A stretch of 64,000 bases of DNA, taken from NCBI GenBank assembly GCA_027451985.1, contig DAIDHS010000007.1:1-64000 (forward strand). The letters are read 5' to 3'. Below the pieces are notes generated by a model. That model was not told where the DNA came from. It made no database searches and saw nothing but the letters and a program-made list of their open reading frames with translations. The position numbers and the translations under genes are program-made. Positions 52,093 through 60,442 of the stretch are shown one piece after another. Source of the DNA: Elusimicrobiota bacterium. Its GTDB lineage: Bacteria; Elusimicrobiota; Elusimicrobia; UBA1565; UBA9628. The stretch's first letter is position 1. Each line of letters opens with the position of its first letter.

Positions 52093-52599
52093 ATGACCAA
52101 GAAAATCGCCGTTCTCTTCTCCGCTTTGTCGCTTTTGCCCGCGCTCGCCGCGGCCCAAAACCTGAATTGGAACAACGACCCGGTCGCCCAGTTCAAAACC
52201 CAGCTTTCCGCCGCCCGGCCCGCCGCGGCCCCATCCGGCGCCGCAGCCCAGGATTTCCAGCTCTACGGCCAAGCCCTCGACGGCCAGTTCGTGAGCGTCC
52301 CTTACTGCAAGCTCGAACCGACCGGCGGCAAGGTCAGCTTGACCCTCGACAAGGAAGGCCACGTGGGCGCGCTCTTCTCGGACGCGAACGGAGAGACCGT
52401 GCGCTTTAGCTTCCCCGTCCTTGCGGTTTCCAACGGCAGCATTCTCTACGACAATCTCGTCATCGGCACGGTCTCCGGCAACCAGCCGCGCTTGAATCCC
52501 GCTTATTCGCTGAACATCCAGTACGGCGGGGCCATCGACTCCTGCACCGGCGCCGATCGCGTCGTGACCAGAGTCTTCATCCAGGGCCCGGCGCAGTAG
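52093..52599 (+). CDS. Small secreted protein, unknown function
   Basis: 168 aa from the ATG that follows GGAGGA by 8 nt; the upstream in-frame ATGs lack a ribosome site. The signal peptide spans residues 1-19 (LSLLPALAAAQ). The mature part has QNLNWNNDPVAQF, similar to the start of the mature clan CD-like protein at 21826-22926 (QPLNWDGGPDF), then a beta-rich region with two Cys (PYCKLEPTGG, DSCTGADR) that could form a disulfide. Family not recognised. Confidence 0.7.
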   Translation: MTKKIAVLFSALSLLPALAAAQNLNWNNDPVAQFKTQLSAARPAAAPSGAAAQDFQLYGQALDGQFVSVPYCKLEPTGGKVSLTLDKEGHVGALFSDANGETVRFSFPVLAVSNGSILYDNLVIGTVSGNQPRLNPAYSLNIQYGGAIDSCTGADRVVTRVFIQGPAQ

Positions 52600-52630
52600 T
52601 CTAGAGGGCTCGGCGCAAAGGCCGCCGCGC

Positions 52631-53833
52631 TTAGCGGTCGGACGAGGTTCCCGAATAGCGGGAGGCCAGGGCGGCGTAACCCGGCAGGCCGCGGACCGCG
52701 CCGAAGTCCGATTCCACTTTCGACAAAACCAGGTAGCGGCGCAGGTCAGCCTGCGAGGGCGCGGTCTCGAAGCTCCACTTGAGCTGGCCTAAGGACTGGG
52801 CGGTCCGGCCCAGCACCGCGTCCGCCAAGGCCAGCTGGTAGTGCGCTTCGGCGTCGAAAGGCATGAGGGAAACGGCTTTCTTAAAATCCGCCGCGGCAAG
52901 CGCGGTGAGCCCAAGACTCCGGTGGCACAGGCCGATTTGGCCCTCGACGAGAGCCCGGCGCCCGCGGCCCAGAACCTCCGCTTGAGTGTCGAGCTTAAGC
53001 GCCTTCTGATAGGCGCCGAGCGCCTCGGCGTAGCTCCCGGCGCTAAAAGCCTGGTCTCCGGCCGCGACGCGGGCCAAGACCGCACGCTCGTCGGGGCTGA
53101 TGGACGGCGGGGGAAGAGCGATGGCGGCCGCCCGATTGCCCAAGGAGTCGTGCAGCGCGCCGTCCCCCTCGGCCTGCGTTCCGGAGCCGCCTTGTCCCAA
53201 CAGCGGGGAAAGCACCGCGTTGTCCGCCATGGAGGAGAACAGATCGCTCGAACGGATGAGCTTGACCAAATCGGCCCGATGCCCGGCGTTCTGGGCGCGC
53301 TTCAAGCTCAAGGCCAGGTTCGCCTTGGCTCTCTCGATGTCCTGCATCAGGAAACGCAGCCGCGCGGCGTAGAGGGGGATCAGGAAATTATCGGGCGCGG
53401 CCTCGATGCCCCTCTCGAAAGACTTCAAGGCGGCGGCGTTTTGCCCCAAGCATTCGTAGGAAAGCGCCTGGGTGAAGTAAAGTTCGTAGGGCTTGGCCAC
53501 GCTCAAAAGCGTCGGATCGAGCGCGAAAACCTTCTTGTAGGCCGCCACGGTCTCCCGGGCGTCCTTTTTATCGGCGGCCTCGGGGTTGCCGCCGGCGAAT
53601 CCTTTCTGATAATAGGCGTAGCCCATGAGGAAATACGCCGCGCTGTTGCGGGGCTCCGCCCGGATGGTTTTCCGGAAATCGGCGACGGCGCGCGCATAGT
53701 CCTTCGCGTCCATGGCGGACATGCCGCGCTTGAAGGCGGGAGAGGCGGCCCGGGAGGGCGCGGCGCTCAAAACGAGCAGGGAAAAAGCCAGCCCCGCCGC
53801 GAGATAGCCCTCGAGTTTTTTGCTCACGTTCAT
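52631..53833 (-). CDS. Secreted TPR protein
   Basis: 400 aa from MNVSKKLEG, which begins a signal peptide (GLAFSLLVLSAAPSRA); an in-frame start 10 codons upstream is possible. TPR units are visible at the N-terminus (YARAVADFRKTIRAEPRNSA) and C-terminus (YAEALGAYQKALKLDTQAEV, AAADFKKAVSLMPFDAEAHY). They are joined by a helical middle and a linker with ALPPPSISPDE. Probably a periplasmic scaffold. Confidence 0.75.
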   Translation of the reverse strand: MNVSKKLEGYLAAGLAFSLLVLSAAPSRAASPAFKRGMSAMDAKDYARAVADFRKTIRAEPRNSAAYFLMGYAYYQKGFAGGNPEAADKKDARETVAAYKKVFALDPTLLSVAKPYELYFTQALSYECLGQNAAALKSFERGIEAAPDNFLIPLYAARLRFLMQDIERAKANLALSLKRAQNAGHRADLVKLIRSSDLFSSMADNAVLSPLLGQGGSGTQAEGDGALHDSLGNRAAAIALPPPSISPDERAVLARVAAGDQAFSAGSYAEALGAYQKALKLDTQAEVLGRGRRALVEGQIGLCHRSLGLTALAAADFKKAVSLMPFDAEAHYQLALADAVLGRTAQSLGQLKWSFETAPSQADLRRYLVLSKVESDFGAVRGLPGYAALASRYSGTSSDR

Positions 53834-53935
53834 GAGTGTAGCCGGATTGGGCGCGCCGGACAAGTCCTGCGAGACCCAAGCAGGCTTAGGCCCTAAGGCC
53901 CAAGCGCTCCGCGCAAACAGCGCGACGCGGGCGGC

Positions 53936-54046
53936 CTAGAAGCAGGCCGAAGCGACGCCGGCCCAGAAGCCCAGCGCGAACAAGGCGCCGAAGAACAGCG
54001 CCAGCATCGCGACCGGGCTCATGGAGTTCGCAAGTTTCCTAGCCAT
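53936..54046 (-). CDS. 36-residue single-span membrane peptide
   Basis: MARKLANSMSPVAM, then the hydrophobic helix LALFFGALFALGFWAGVA and the end SACF. A minus-strand CATACT box (54053-54058) ends 6 nt before the ATG, the same leaderless spacing as confident genes here. This is the main support for a real gene. The C-terminal Cys may be functional. No family known. Confidence 0.45.
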   Translation of the reverse strand: MARKLANSMSPVAMLALFFGALFALGFWAGVASACF

Positions 54047-54168
54047 AGCGGAAGTATGGAATCCGGCCTCCTGAAGAAAAAGAGGCGAAAGGCCCGGAAA
54101 GTTCTAGGTCCAAAAGCCCGGAGACCGCGGAACGGAACGCGGCGGCGAATTGATATAATGGGTCGTTC

Positions 54169-54246
54169 GGTGGCTGTAGCTCAGCTGGTTAGAGCGCCTG
54201 GCTGTGAACCAGGAGGTCGGGGGTTCAAGTCCCCTCAGTCACCCCA
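54169..54246 (+). tRNA. tRNA-His (anticodon GTG)
   Basis: Complete cloverleaf with the histidine-specific extra G-1 (54169) opposite C73 and an encoded CCA. The acceptor GTGGCTG pairs with CAGTCAC, and the anticodon loop CTGTGAA gives GTG. A TATAAT box (54154-54159) ends 9 nt before the 5' end. Confidence 0.96.
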
Positions 54247-54276
54247 TTTTTATTCGCGGCGCATCGCTTGCGATTC

Positions 54277-54567
54277 ATGGAAATAAAACTCATCGACAAG
54301 CCCATACCCCTCTCGGATGTCGCGGCCATGGCCGAAGCCCAGTTCGGAGAGATGATCAAGGCGACGGTCGACGTCGAGCGGAAAATGCTGGCCCTGGGCG
54401 GCGATCTTCACAGCGACGAGGAAGCGCTTCTCCTGGAAGGCGAGCGTGTCGAATTCGACTCCATGATCAACGTGCGCCCGTCGCAAAACAACCGTTCGCG
54501 CGGCGTTGAGGACCCAAAAATACGGGAGCGTATCTTGGGTATCGTCAAGTCTCTCATCTCTTCCTAA
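54277..54567 (+). CDS. DUF5674-family protein
   Basis: 96 aa from MEIKLIDKPIPLSD. Signatures of the family are MIKATVDVERKMLALGGDLH, DEEALLLEGE and EFDSMINVRPSQNNRSRGVE. Compared with the typical member it lacks about 15-20 residues between the DEEALLLE and EFDSMIN motifs. Function unknown. It begins a tight cluster with the next three genes. Confidence 0.8.
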   Translation: MEIKLIDKPIPLSDVAAMAEAQFGEMIKATVDVERKMLALGGDLHSDEEALLLEGERVEFDSMINVRPSQNNRSRGVEDPKIRERILGIVKSLISS

Positions 54568-54571
54568 ACCC

Positions 54572-54844
54572 GTGCCTGCCCAACACTCCGATTTAGCCGC
54601 CAGCGGACGCTGGCAAACCATGTCCTTGGCCGCCCAATTGGGAAACGTGGGCAGCGAGGTCAGCCGGGCGCTCGAGCTTTTGGATTTCACCATTGAAGAC
54701 CCCCGCTGGAGGCGCCGATTGAAAGAGCTCACGCGCGCGCGCGAACTTCTGTGCGACGCCTGGCTGGGGGGCTTGGAATACCGCTCCGACTTCGAAGGAT
54801 TGAACCGCTACTTCTTCCATTTCGCCGTGGCAGCCAGGAAATGA
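54572..54844 (+). CDS. Small conserved helical protein, unknown function
   Basis: 90 aa with GTG start 4 bp after the DUF5674 stop. The sequence GRWQTMSLAAQLGNVGSEVS, ALELLDFTIEDPRWRRRLKE and [14 protein letters not shown] matches a small family I have seen in Elusimicrobia and Omnitrophica-type and candidate-phylum genomes; no role is known. The chain is all-helical. ATGA overlap couples it to the HDOD protein. Confidence 0.7.
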   Translation: MPAQHSDLAASGRWQTMSLAAQLGNVGSEVSRALELLDFTIEDPRWRRRLKELTRARELLCDAWLGGLEYRSDFEGLNRYFFHFAVAARK

Positions 54845-55827
54845 TTTCGGCGGAATTGAAGCTTGCCGCGCCCGCGCGCTATTTTCCGCTCGATAAGGGA
54901 GTCTACGAGGTCGCGCCGGGGCTGCGGCCGCTGGGGACGCCCTTCGGCAACGGCGCGGCCGACGGCCTGGTCTTTCAAATCGACCGCGAGTACGCGGCCT
55001 TTCGGGAAAACAAGTCGGCCTGCCGCGCCGAGCGCCTCTCGAAGTACTACGTGGAGAGCGGGTTCCGGCCCGAAATCGCGGGCCGCGTCGCCAAGTTCAT
55101 GGCGGACAAGCTCGTTTCGGAGCACCCGCAGTGGTTTTCCTGGATTCCGAGCGAGCCGCGGCGGCTCGCCTGCGCCTTGACCGGGGAAACTCTTGTCTTC
55201 ACGCCCGATTTTGAGCTCGCCCGCGTCGATGGCTCCGCGTTTTCTCCGGCCTACGCCTCGGCCTTCGACGCCTTGTGCTGCCAGGTCCAGGAGGACGTCG
55301 CGGTCGTGACGGCCGACGAGGCCGGAGCGGACCGCCTGCGCGCCCTGCACCTGTGCAGCCCCGGATATTGGGCCGCGGAGGAGAAAATCGGGAAAAACTT
55401 CTTCGCCATCCACGCGCCGGTGCCGGGCATCGAAAAAGTCAACGCCGCGTCCTCCGCCATCGTGCGCATGATGATCGAGCGCGGGCCCTTCGTGCGCTTC
55501 GTGTGGGGATTCACCACCGACCGGCGGCTCAACCACCATCCCGAGCCGCCGCCGGGGATTTCTGAAAGCGAGTGGCGCGGGCGCGACTTCCCGGCCAAGC
55601 CCTTCACCTTGAGGGTCGAACGCCAGCTCACCTGGGGTCTGCCGGAAATAAATTCGGCGCTCTTCTTCATCCGGGTTTACTACCTCGACGGCGCGTCCAT
55701 CCGCGCCAATCCCAAGGAACGCGCGCTTTTGCGCTCGTCCCTGGCGTCTTTGTCCGCGGAGAGCCGGCGCTACAAAGGCGTCGAAGGCAAACTCGACGCC
55801 ATCCTCGCCTGGCTCGGCGCTCCATGA
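54841..55827 (+). CDS. Heme-dependent oxidative N-demethylase-family protein (DUF3445/HDOD)
   Basis: 328 aa; the start is fixed by ATGA overlap with the preceding gene. The family motif [20 protein letters not shown], followed by [10 protein letters not shown], is visible near residues 175-205, then [17 protein letters not shown], and [13 protein letters not shown] near the C-terminus. Characterised members are heme-containing dimethylamine-type demethylases; the substrate here is unknown. It overlaps the acetate kinase gene by 4 bp. Confidence 0.8.
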   Translation: MISAELKLAAPARYFPLDKGVYEVAPGLRPLGTPFGNGAADGLVFQIDREYAAFRENKSACRAERLSKYYVESGFRPEIAGRVAKFMADKLVSEHPQWFSWIPSEPRRLACALTGETLVFTPDFELARVDGSAFSPAYASAFDALCCQVQEDVAVVTADEAGADRLRALHLCSPGYWAAEEKIGKNFFAIHAPVPGIEKVNAASSAIVRMMIERGPFVRFVWGFTTDRRLNHHPEPPPGISESEWRGRDFPAKPFTLRVERQLTWGLPEINSALFFIRVYYLDGASIRANPKERALLRSSLASLSAESRRYKGVEGKLDAILAWLGAP

Positions 55828-57074
55828 ACATCCTGGTCCTCAACTGCGGCTCATCCTCCGTCAAGTTCCAGATTATCGCGACCGACGCGGCCCGCATCGA
55901 AGCGAACCAAGACCGCTGCCTGGCGCACGGGCTCATCGAACGCGTGGGCAGCCTCTCGCTCATCACCCTGCAGGCCGGGGACAAGCCGCCCGTGAAGGAA
56001 GACGCGCCGCTGCGCGACTACCGCCAAGCCATCGAGCGCATCGTGCGCTGGGCGGTCTCGCCCGAGTCCGGCATCGAGGGCGTCTCCTCCGTCTCCGACA
56101 TCCACGCGATCGGCCACCGCGTGGCTCACGGCGGGGAAAAGTTCAGGGCCTCCACGCTCATCGACGAGGACACCATCGCGGGCATCGAGGACTGCATCGA
56201 GCTCGCGCCCCTGCACAACCCTGCCAACTTGAAGGGAATCCGGGCCGCGCGGGAGATTTTCGGCCCGGGCGTGCCGCAGGCCGCGGTCTTCGACACCGCG
56301 TTCCACGCCACCATGCCGGAAACCTCGCACCTCTACGCCATTCCCTACCATTTCTACCGCCGCTACAAGATTCGCCGCTACGGCTTCCACGGCACGTCGC
56401 ACCGCTACATCGCCTACCGCTACCGCCTCCTGCGCGGCATCACGCCGGACAAGGTCAACCTCATCAGCCTGCACCTGGGAAACGGATGCTCCGCCTGCGC
56501 GATTAAAAACGGCGCGTCCTTGAACACGTCCATGGGCTTTACGCCGCTCGAGGGGCTCATGATGGGCACGCGCTCCGGGGACATCGATGCGTCCATCGTC
56601 GAATACCTGGCGCACAAGGAGGGGATGTCCGTTTCCGAAATCGTCACCATGCTCAACAAGCAATCGGGACTTTTAGGCGTTTCGGGCCTGACCAGCGACA
56701 TGCGCGAGCTTTTGGAGGAGGAGAAGGAAAACGGCGACCGGCGCGCCAAGCTCGCCGTCGACATGTTCTGCGCCAGCGTCCGGCGCTATATCGGCGCCTA
56801 CTACGCCGAGATGGGGGGCGCCGACGCCGTGGTCTTCACCGGCGGCATCGGCGAGCGCTCGCCCGAAATCCGCCGGCGCATCTGCCGGGGCCTGGAGTGC
56901 CTGGGCCTGCGCCTGGATCAGACGCGCAACGAGGCCGCGGCCTGCGGCCAAAGCGGACTCATCTCCCTCGACTCCTCGGCCCTTAAAGCCTACGTCATTC
57001 CCACCAACGAAGAACTGCTCATCGCCCGCGACGCCTACCGCGCCATCACGGCGGCCCCGGCCGCCGGCCGTTAG
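55824..57074 (+). CDS. ackA: Acetate kinase
   Basis: 416 aa, slightly longer than the usual 400. It interconverts acetyl phosphate plus ADP with acetate plus ATP. Signatures: the N-terminal [45 protein letters not shown] and [14 protein letters not shown]. No phosphotransacetylase gene adjoins it. Position just ahead of a universal stress protein and an FNR-like regulator fits fermentative ATP production under low oxygen. Confidence 0.96.
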   Translation: MNILVLNCGSSSVKFQIIATDAARIEANQDRCLAHGLIERVGSLSLITLQAGDKPPVKEDAPLRDYRQAIERIVRWAVSPESGIEGVSSVSDIHAIGHRVAHGGEKFRASTLIDEDTIAGIEDCIELAPLHNPANLKGIRAAREIFGPGVPQAAVFDTAFHATMPETSHLYAIPYHFYRRYKIRRYGFHGTSHRYIAYRYRLLRGITPDKVNLISLHLGNGCSACAIKNGASLNTSMGFTPLEGLMMGTRSGDIDASIVEYLAHKEGMSVSEIVTMLNKQSGLLGVSGLTSDMRELLEEEKENGDRRAKLAVDMFCASVRRYIGAYYAEMGGADAVVFTGGIGERSPEIRRRICRGLECLGLRLDQTRNEAAACGQSGLISLDSSALKAYVIPTNEELLIARDAYRAITAAPAAGR

Positions 57075-57141
57075 GCCGGTCCGTTGCGTTAACTAGGAAA
57101 CGGAAGCTGGCGCTCGCCGTTCGCGCAGGGGAGGCAGGATT

Positions 57142-58026
57142 ATGATTAAATTTCCGCCGCAAAAACTGCTGGTCGCCGCGGACACCTCGGAGCCGTCCTT
57201 GGCCGCGCTCCAATCGGCCAAGTTCCTAGCCCGCCGCTTGGACGCCGCCTTGGACGTGGTCTACGTCCACGAAGTGTTGACCGACGCCTACGTCTTGAGC
57301 TCCGACTACGGCCTGACCACCGTGCCCAACATTTCCGCCCAAGTCGAGGATTTCCGCAAATGGCGCGAGGAAAAGCTCCGCAAGCTCATCGGCACGATGG
57401 CGGCCGGACGCCTGAAAGTCCGCTCCGTGATCGGACCGCCCGCCCCGGTGCTCTCCGATTTGGCCAAACGCGGCGCGGCGGACATGATCGTGACGGGCAC
57501 CCACGGCTACGCGGGCATGGACCGGGTCTTCTTCGGCTCCGTGGCCGAGGCCGTGCTGCGCAAATCGGACGTCCCCGTCCTGACCGTGCACCAAGGCAAA
57601 AATCTCTCCAAGCTCTCGCGCATCCTGGTGCCCTACAACATGACCCACTACGCCGGCCGGGCTCTGGTCTACGCGCTGAGCCTGGCCCGCGCCGTCAACG
57701 CCCGCTTGGACGTCCTCTACGTCGCGCTGCCGGGCGAGCGGCGCGAAGGGGCCTCGGCCGCCCTGGGACGGAGCCTGGAAGCCCTGCTTGGGCAAAAGGC
57801 CGGGGGCATCCTGCGCGCGGAGGTCCTGCAGGGCAACCCGCGCCGCGTCATCCTGGAGCGCGCCGAGACGGGCGGCTACGACTTGGTCGTCTTGTCCGCG
57901 CACCGCACGCGGCTTCTGGCCGACATCGTGCTCGGCTCCACCGTCGAGCGGGTGCTGCGGCACTGCACCGTCCCGGTGCTGGGCATCCCATCCTTCGAGC
58001 CGGTTCCGCGCAAAAAGGGAATTTGA
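57142..58026 (+). CDS. Universal stress protein with two UspA domains
   Basis: 294 aa. Domain 1 (1-150) ends in the ATP-binding pattern TGTHGYAGMDRVFFGSVAEA (G-x2-G-x9-GS). Domain 2 (155-290) has LSAHRTRLLADIVLGSTVER, with the first Gly replaced, so ATP binding may be weaker there. Tandem USPs near ackA and an FNR regulator are common in genes induced by oxygen limitation. Confidence 0.92.
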   Translation: MIKFPPQKLLVAADTSEPSLAALQSAKFLARRLDAALDVVYVHEVLTDAYVLSSDYGLTTVPNISAQVEDFRKWREEKLRKLIGTMAAGRLKVRSVIGPPAPVLSDLAKRGAADMIVTGTHGYAGMDRVFFGSVAEAVLRKSDVPVLTVHQGKNLSKLSRILVPYNMTHYAGRALVYALSLARAVNARLDVLYVALPGERREGASAALGRSLEALLGQKAGGILRAEVLQGNPRRVILERAETGGYDLVVLSAHRTRLLADIVLGSTVERVLRHCTVPVLGIPSFEPVPRKKGI

Positions 58027-58070
58027 TATAATTCCCCCGTCGTCAATTAACGTCGGCGGAGCGTCGTTTC

Positions 58071-58775
58071 ATGGCTTTTTCGAAGCGGGAAGCACCCAAT
58101 TGCGAGTGGTGCCGCCACAAGTCCAACTGCCTCTACAGCCTCCTGGGCGCCAAGGACGCCAAGCAAGCCTGGCGCGAAATGCGCGTGGCCAACCCGTTCA
58201 AGTCCGGCGAGGTGATTTTCCACGAGGGCACGCCGCCCATCGGCGTCTACGTGGTGTGCACCGGGCGCATCAAGGTCTACAAATCGAGCCGCGCGGGGCA
58301 CCAGCTCATCACGCGCATCGAGTCTCCAGGAGACCTGCTCGGGCACATCACGCTTTTGGCCAAGGACGGCGGCTACACGGGCACGGCCGAGGCCTTGGAG
58401 CCTAGCGTCGTCTCCTTGGTCGACGAGAAGACCTTCATCGACTTCTTGGCCCGCTTCCCCGAATCTTCCCGCGCGCTCCTGCGCGAGGTGGCGCGCGACG
58501 TGCGCCGGGGGGAGAACAAGGCGCGCGACATCGCGTTCAAGCCCGCGCGCGGCCGCATGGCCGACACGCTCTTGCGCTTGAAGCGCCCCGGCAAGCCGGG
58601 CGTCATCCACGGCTTCAAGCGGCGGGACCTGGCCGAGATGTCGGGCTTGACCATCGAGACCACCGTGCGCCTGCTCAAGGACTTCGAGAGCCGCGGCCTC
58701 ATCCGGAAGAAGGAAAAAGACCTCCTCGTCCTCAACGAGGATCAGCTGCTCTCCCTCTCCAGCGCGACTTCCTAG
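58071..58775 (+). CDS. Crp/FNR-family regulator with N-terminal CX2CX5C (FNR-like)
   Basis: 234 aa. Residues 11-20 read CEWCRHKSNC, exactly the CX2CX5C spacing of three iron-sulfur ligands in E. coli FNR. The fourth FNR ligand position (ALETSMVC region) reads ALEPSVVS here, so another residue must complete a cluster. A cyclic-nucleotide-binding-type barrel follows, then the HTH RRDLAEMSGLTIETTVRLLK. The recognition helix keeps the Glu and Arg of FNR (ETxxR), but the FNR serine is Val. A TATAAT box lies at 58024-58029. Oxygen sensing is inferred. Confidence 0.88.
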   Translation: MAFSKREAPNCEWCRHKSNCLYSLLGAKDAKQAWREMRVANPFKSGEVIFHEGTPPIGVYVVCTGRIKVYKSSRAGHQLITRIESPGDLLGHITLLAKDGGYTGTAEALEPSVVSLVDEKTFIDFLARFPESSRALLREVARDVRRGENKARDIAFKPARGRMADTLLRLKRPGKPGVIHGFKRRDLAEMSGLTIETTVRLLKDFESRGLIRKKEKDLLVLNEDQLLSLSSATS

Positions 58776-58802
58776 CCCTCCGATACGGCCAATCCGGATC
58801 AA

Positions 58803-58816
58803 TTGATCTGGATCAA
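58803..58816. promoter_or_regulatory. Perfect FNR box
   Basis: TTGATCTGGATCAA matches the FNR consensus TTGAT-N4-ATCAA at all ten positions. It overlaps a second perfect palindrome, GATCAATTGATC (58797-58808). The centre is about 62-66 bp upstream of the start expected from the TACACT -10 box (58863-58868) of the small peptide gene, a class I activator position. It lies 28 bp after the stop of the FNR-like gene. Confidence 0.8.
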
Positions 58817-58904
58817 CTCCTCACCTTGACCGGCCTCCTGCCGGACCCGCCCAGGTCATAGCTACACTATCTTTGGATTTAAAGGAAAGTTAAGGAGAAA
58901 CGCA

Positions 58905-59129
58905 ATGCTGAACCTGATTCTGATGCTGGCTTTGAGCCCCGTTCATTCCGCCAAGGTCGCGCAAGTCGTGCACACCTGCCAGTGGCCGCACCGCTGCGAG
59001 AGCGTGGCCCAGGTCGTGCAGACCTGCCAATACCCCCACATCTGCGCCGACAAGCAGAATTCCGCCTTGGCTTCTATCGTCTCAATCAGGCCCGGTTGCC
59101 CGGTTGGCCGCGTCTGCGCCCAGTCCTAA
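58905..59129 (+). CDS. Small secreted Cys/His-rich peptide with tandem CX5C repeats
   Basis: 74 aa. The N-terminus is signal-like (MLNLILMLALSPVHSA). Two 16-residue tandem repeats follow, KVAQVVHTCQWPHRCE (17-32) and SVAQVVQTCQYPHICA (33-48), each with a CX5C holding Pro-His. A third CX5C (CPVGRVC, 65-71) is near the end. Six cysteines and repeated His suggest metal binding or disulfides in the envelope. A good AAGGAGA site lies 7 nt upstream of the ATG, an FNR box stands upstream and a strong terminator follows, so it is a monocistronic, probably oxygen-regulated unit. No known family. Confidence 0.72.
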   Translation: MLNLILMLALSPVHSAKVAQVVHTCQWPHRCESVAQVVQTCQYPHICADKQNSALASIVSIRPGCPVGRVCAQS

Positions 59130-59152
59130 GTCTCAGGCGGCGAATAAAAAAA

Positions 59153-59182
59153 GCCTCCCGCTTTTGCGGGAGGCTTTTTTTT
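59153..59182 (+). terminator. Rho-independent terminator of the peptide gene
   Basis: Perfect 9-bp stem GCCTCCCGC/GCGGGAGGC with a TTTT loop followed by eight T. The A-run before the stem lets it also work leftwards, where it would stop transcription from the toxin-antitoxin remnant. Confidence 0.95.
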
Positions 59183-59223
59183 GCCCGTCCTAGCGGAGGG
59201 CTCAAAGAATGATTACAGCAGCT

Positions 59224-59506
59224 TTATTCTAAATGTTTTGATCGCCGATTTTGCCAAAGCGACCACAGATCGCGGGATCCGTGGATGAAGGCAATAATTC
59301 GGACGGCGTCATCTCCAATCCGATAAATCAGGCGGTAATTACAGACGAACAGTTCCCTGGTGTCAGCGTCGTTGATTTCCGGAACGACGCGCCAGCGCTT
59401 CACTGACCAGAACGGCGGCGTATTTTGGTGAATCCCTCGCGATATATTGCGCCGCGAGTTCGAGGTCTTCAACGGCGGCTTTGGCCCAAAGGATGCCTAG
59501 AGCCAC
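59224..59506 (-). pseudogene. Frameshifted ParE/RelE-family toxin
   Basis: A GTG start overlapping the antitoxin end gives the normal ParE N-terminus in one frame (ILWAKAAVEDLELAAQYIAR, then DSPKYAAV). The C-terminal half is in another frame (RVVPEINDADTRELFVCNYR, then LIYRIGDDAVRIIAF and IHGSRDL). Roughly a dozen residues expected between them are missing. A deletion of some 40 bp near 59390-59425 that is not a multiple of three would explain both. The toxin is therefore inactive, although the antitoxin remains. Confidence 0.75.
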
Positions 59507-59679
59507 TTGGAGAGTTTTTTCTTGACCTCTTTCTGGCTCATGACGCGGCCTTCGCGAACATCCTTTAAACCGCGCTCAATCTTTTCCCGAACGTAGATGT
59601 GGTACTGAATATCCTCAAACGTGGAACTATTTGGAATTTTTTCGAGGATTTTCTGCACTTCTTTTTTGGCCGTTTTCAT
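59497..59679 (-). CDS. Antitoxin of a ParE/RelE-type module
   Basis: 60 aa from MKTAKKEVQKILEKIP. The pattern FEDIQYHIYVREKIERGLKD, then VREGRVMSQKEVKKKLSKWL, is that of small helical antitoxins encoded directly ahead of ParE-like toxins. A minus-strand TATACT box (59688-59693) ends 8 nt before the ATG. Its toxin partner downstream is broken, leaving an orphan antitoxin. Confidence 0.75.
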   Translation of the reverse strand: MKTAKKEVQKILEKIPNSSTFEDIQYHIYVREKIERGLKDVREGRVMSQKEVKKKLSKWL

Positions 59680-59792
59680 GAGATTTAAGTATAGCAGACG
59701 AAACCGCTTGCCGCCACGTACCCGCAAAACGAGAGGCTGGAGGCTTAATATTTTCGAGCGTATTCCGTGCTTGCCGACCTCGGTTACCGTTT

Positions 59793-60425
59793 CTAGTAGG
59801 TTCCGAACAGGCGGTCGCCGGCGTCGCCCAGGCCGGGCACGATGTAGCCCACGGAGTTGAGCTTGGCGTCGACCGCGGCGGTGTAGATGGCCACGTCCGG
59901 GTGGTCCTGGTGCACGCGGCGGATGCCGTCCTTGGCCGAGAGGAGCGAAATCAGGGCGATTTTGCGCGCGCCGTCCATCTTCAAGATGCGCACGGCCTCC
60001 GCGGCCGAGCCGCCGGTGGCCAACATCGGATCGCAGAGAATGACGAAGGATTTGCTCAAATCCTTGGGCAGCCGCACGTAGTAGCGCACGGGGTTGAGCG
60101 TCTCCTCGTTGCGGTAAAGGCCGATGTGCCCGATGCGCGCCTCGGGATAAAGCGTCAAGGCGCCTTCCATCAAGCCCAGGCCCGCGCGCAGCACCGCGAC
60201 CAAGGCCACGGGCTCGGCCAGCACCTCGGCGGGGGACGCCTTGATGGGCGTGGGCACGGAAATCTTCTTGCCGGCGAGCTCGCGCATGGCTTCGTAGCCC
60301 AGGATGGCGCCGGCCTCCTGCATGAGCCGGCGGAAATCGGAGGGGGTGGTGCGCTTGTCGCGCAGGTGCGCGAGCTTGTGCTTTAAGAGCGGGTGGTCGC
60401 AGACGACGAGCTTAGGTTGGGTCAT
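59793..60425 (-). CDS. upp: Uracil phosphoribosyltransferase
   Basis: 210 aa, the normal Upp length, converting uracil plus PRPP to UMP. Motifs: VAVLRAGLGLMEG, the PRPP loop ILCDPMLATGGSA, and GYIVPGLGDAGDRLFGTY at the C-terminus (uracil contact). I chose the ATG at 60425 because a perfect minus-strand TATAAT (60433-60438) ends 7 nt upstream and the longer frame has no family match. With the nearby thymidine phosphorylase it forms a pyrimidine salvage group. Confidence 0.96.
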   Translation of the reverse strand: MTQPKLVVCDHPLLKHKLAHLRDKRTTPSDFRRLMQEAGAILGYEAMRELAGKKISVPTPIKASPAEVLAEPVALVAVLRAGLGLMEGALTLYPEARIGHIGLYRNEETLNPVRYYVRLPKDLSKSFVILCDPMLATGGSAAEAVRILKMDGARKIALISLLSAKDGIRRVHQDHPDVAIYTAAVDAKLNSVGYIVPGLGDAGDRLFGTY

Positions 60426-60442
60426 CCGCGATATTATAGCGA

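Noticed and set aside
54056-54286. An open frame across the tRNA-His gene
   Set aside because: It overlaps a complete tRNA and has no family match.
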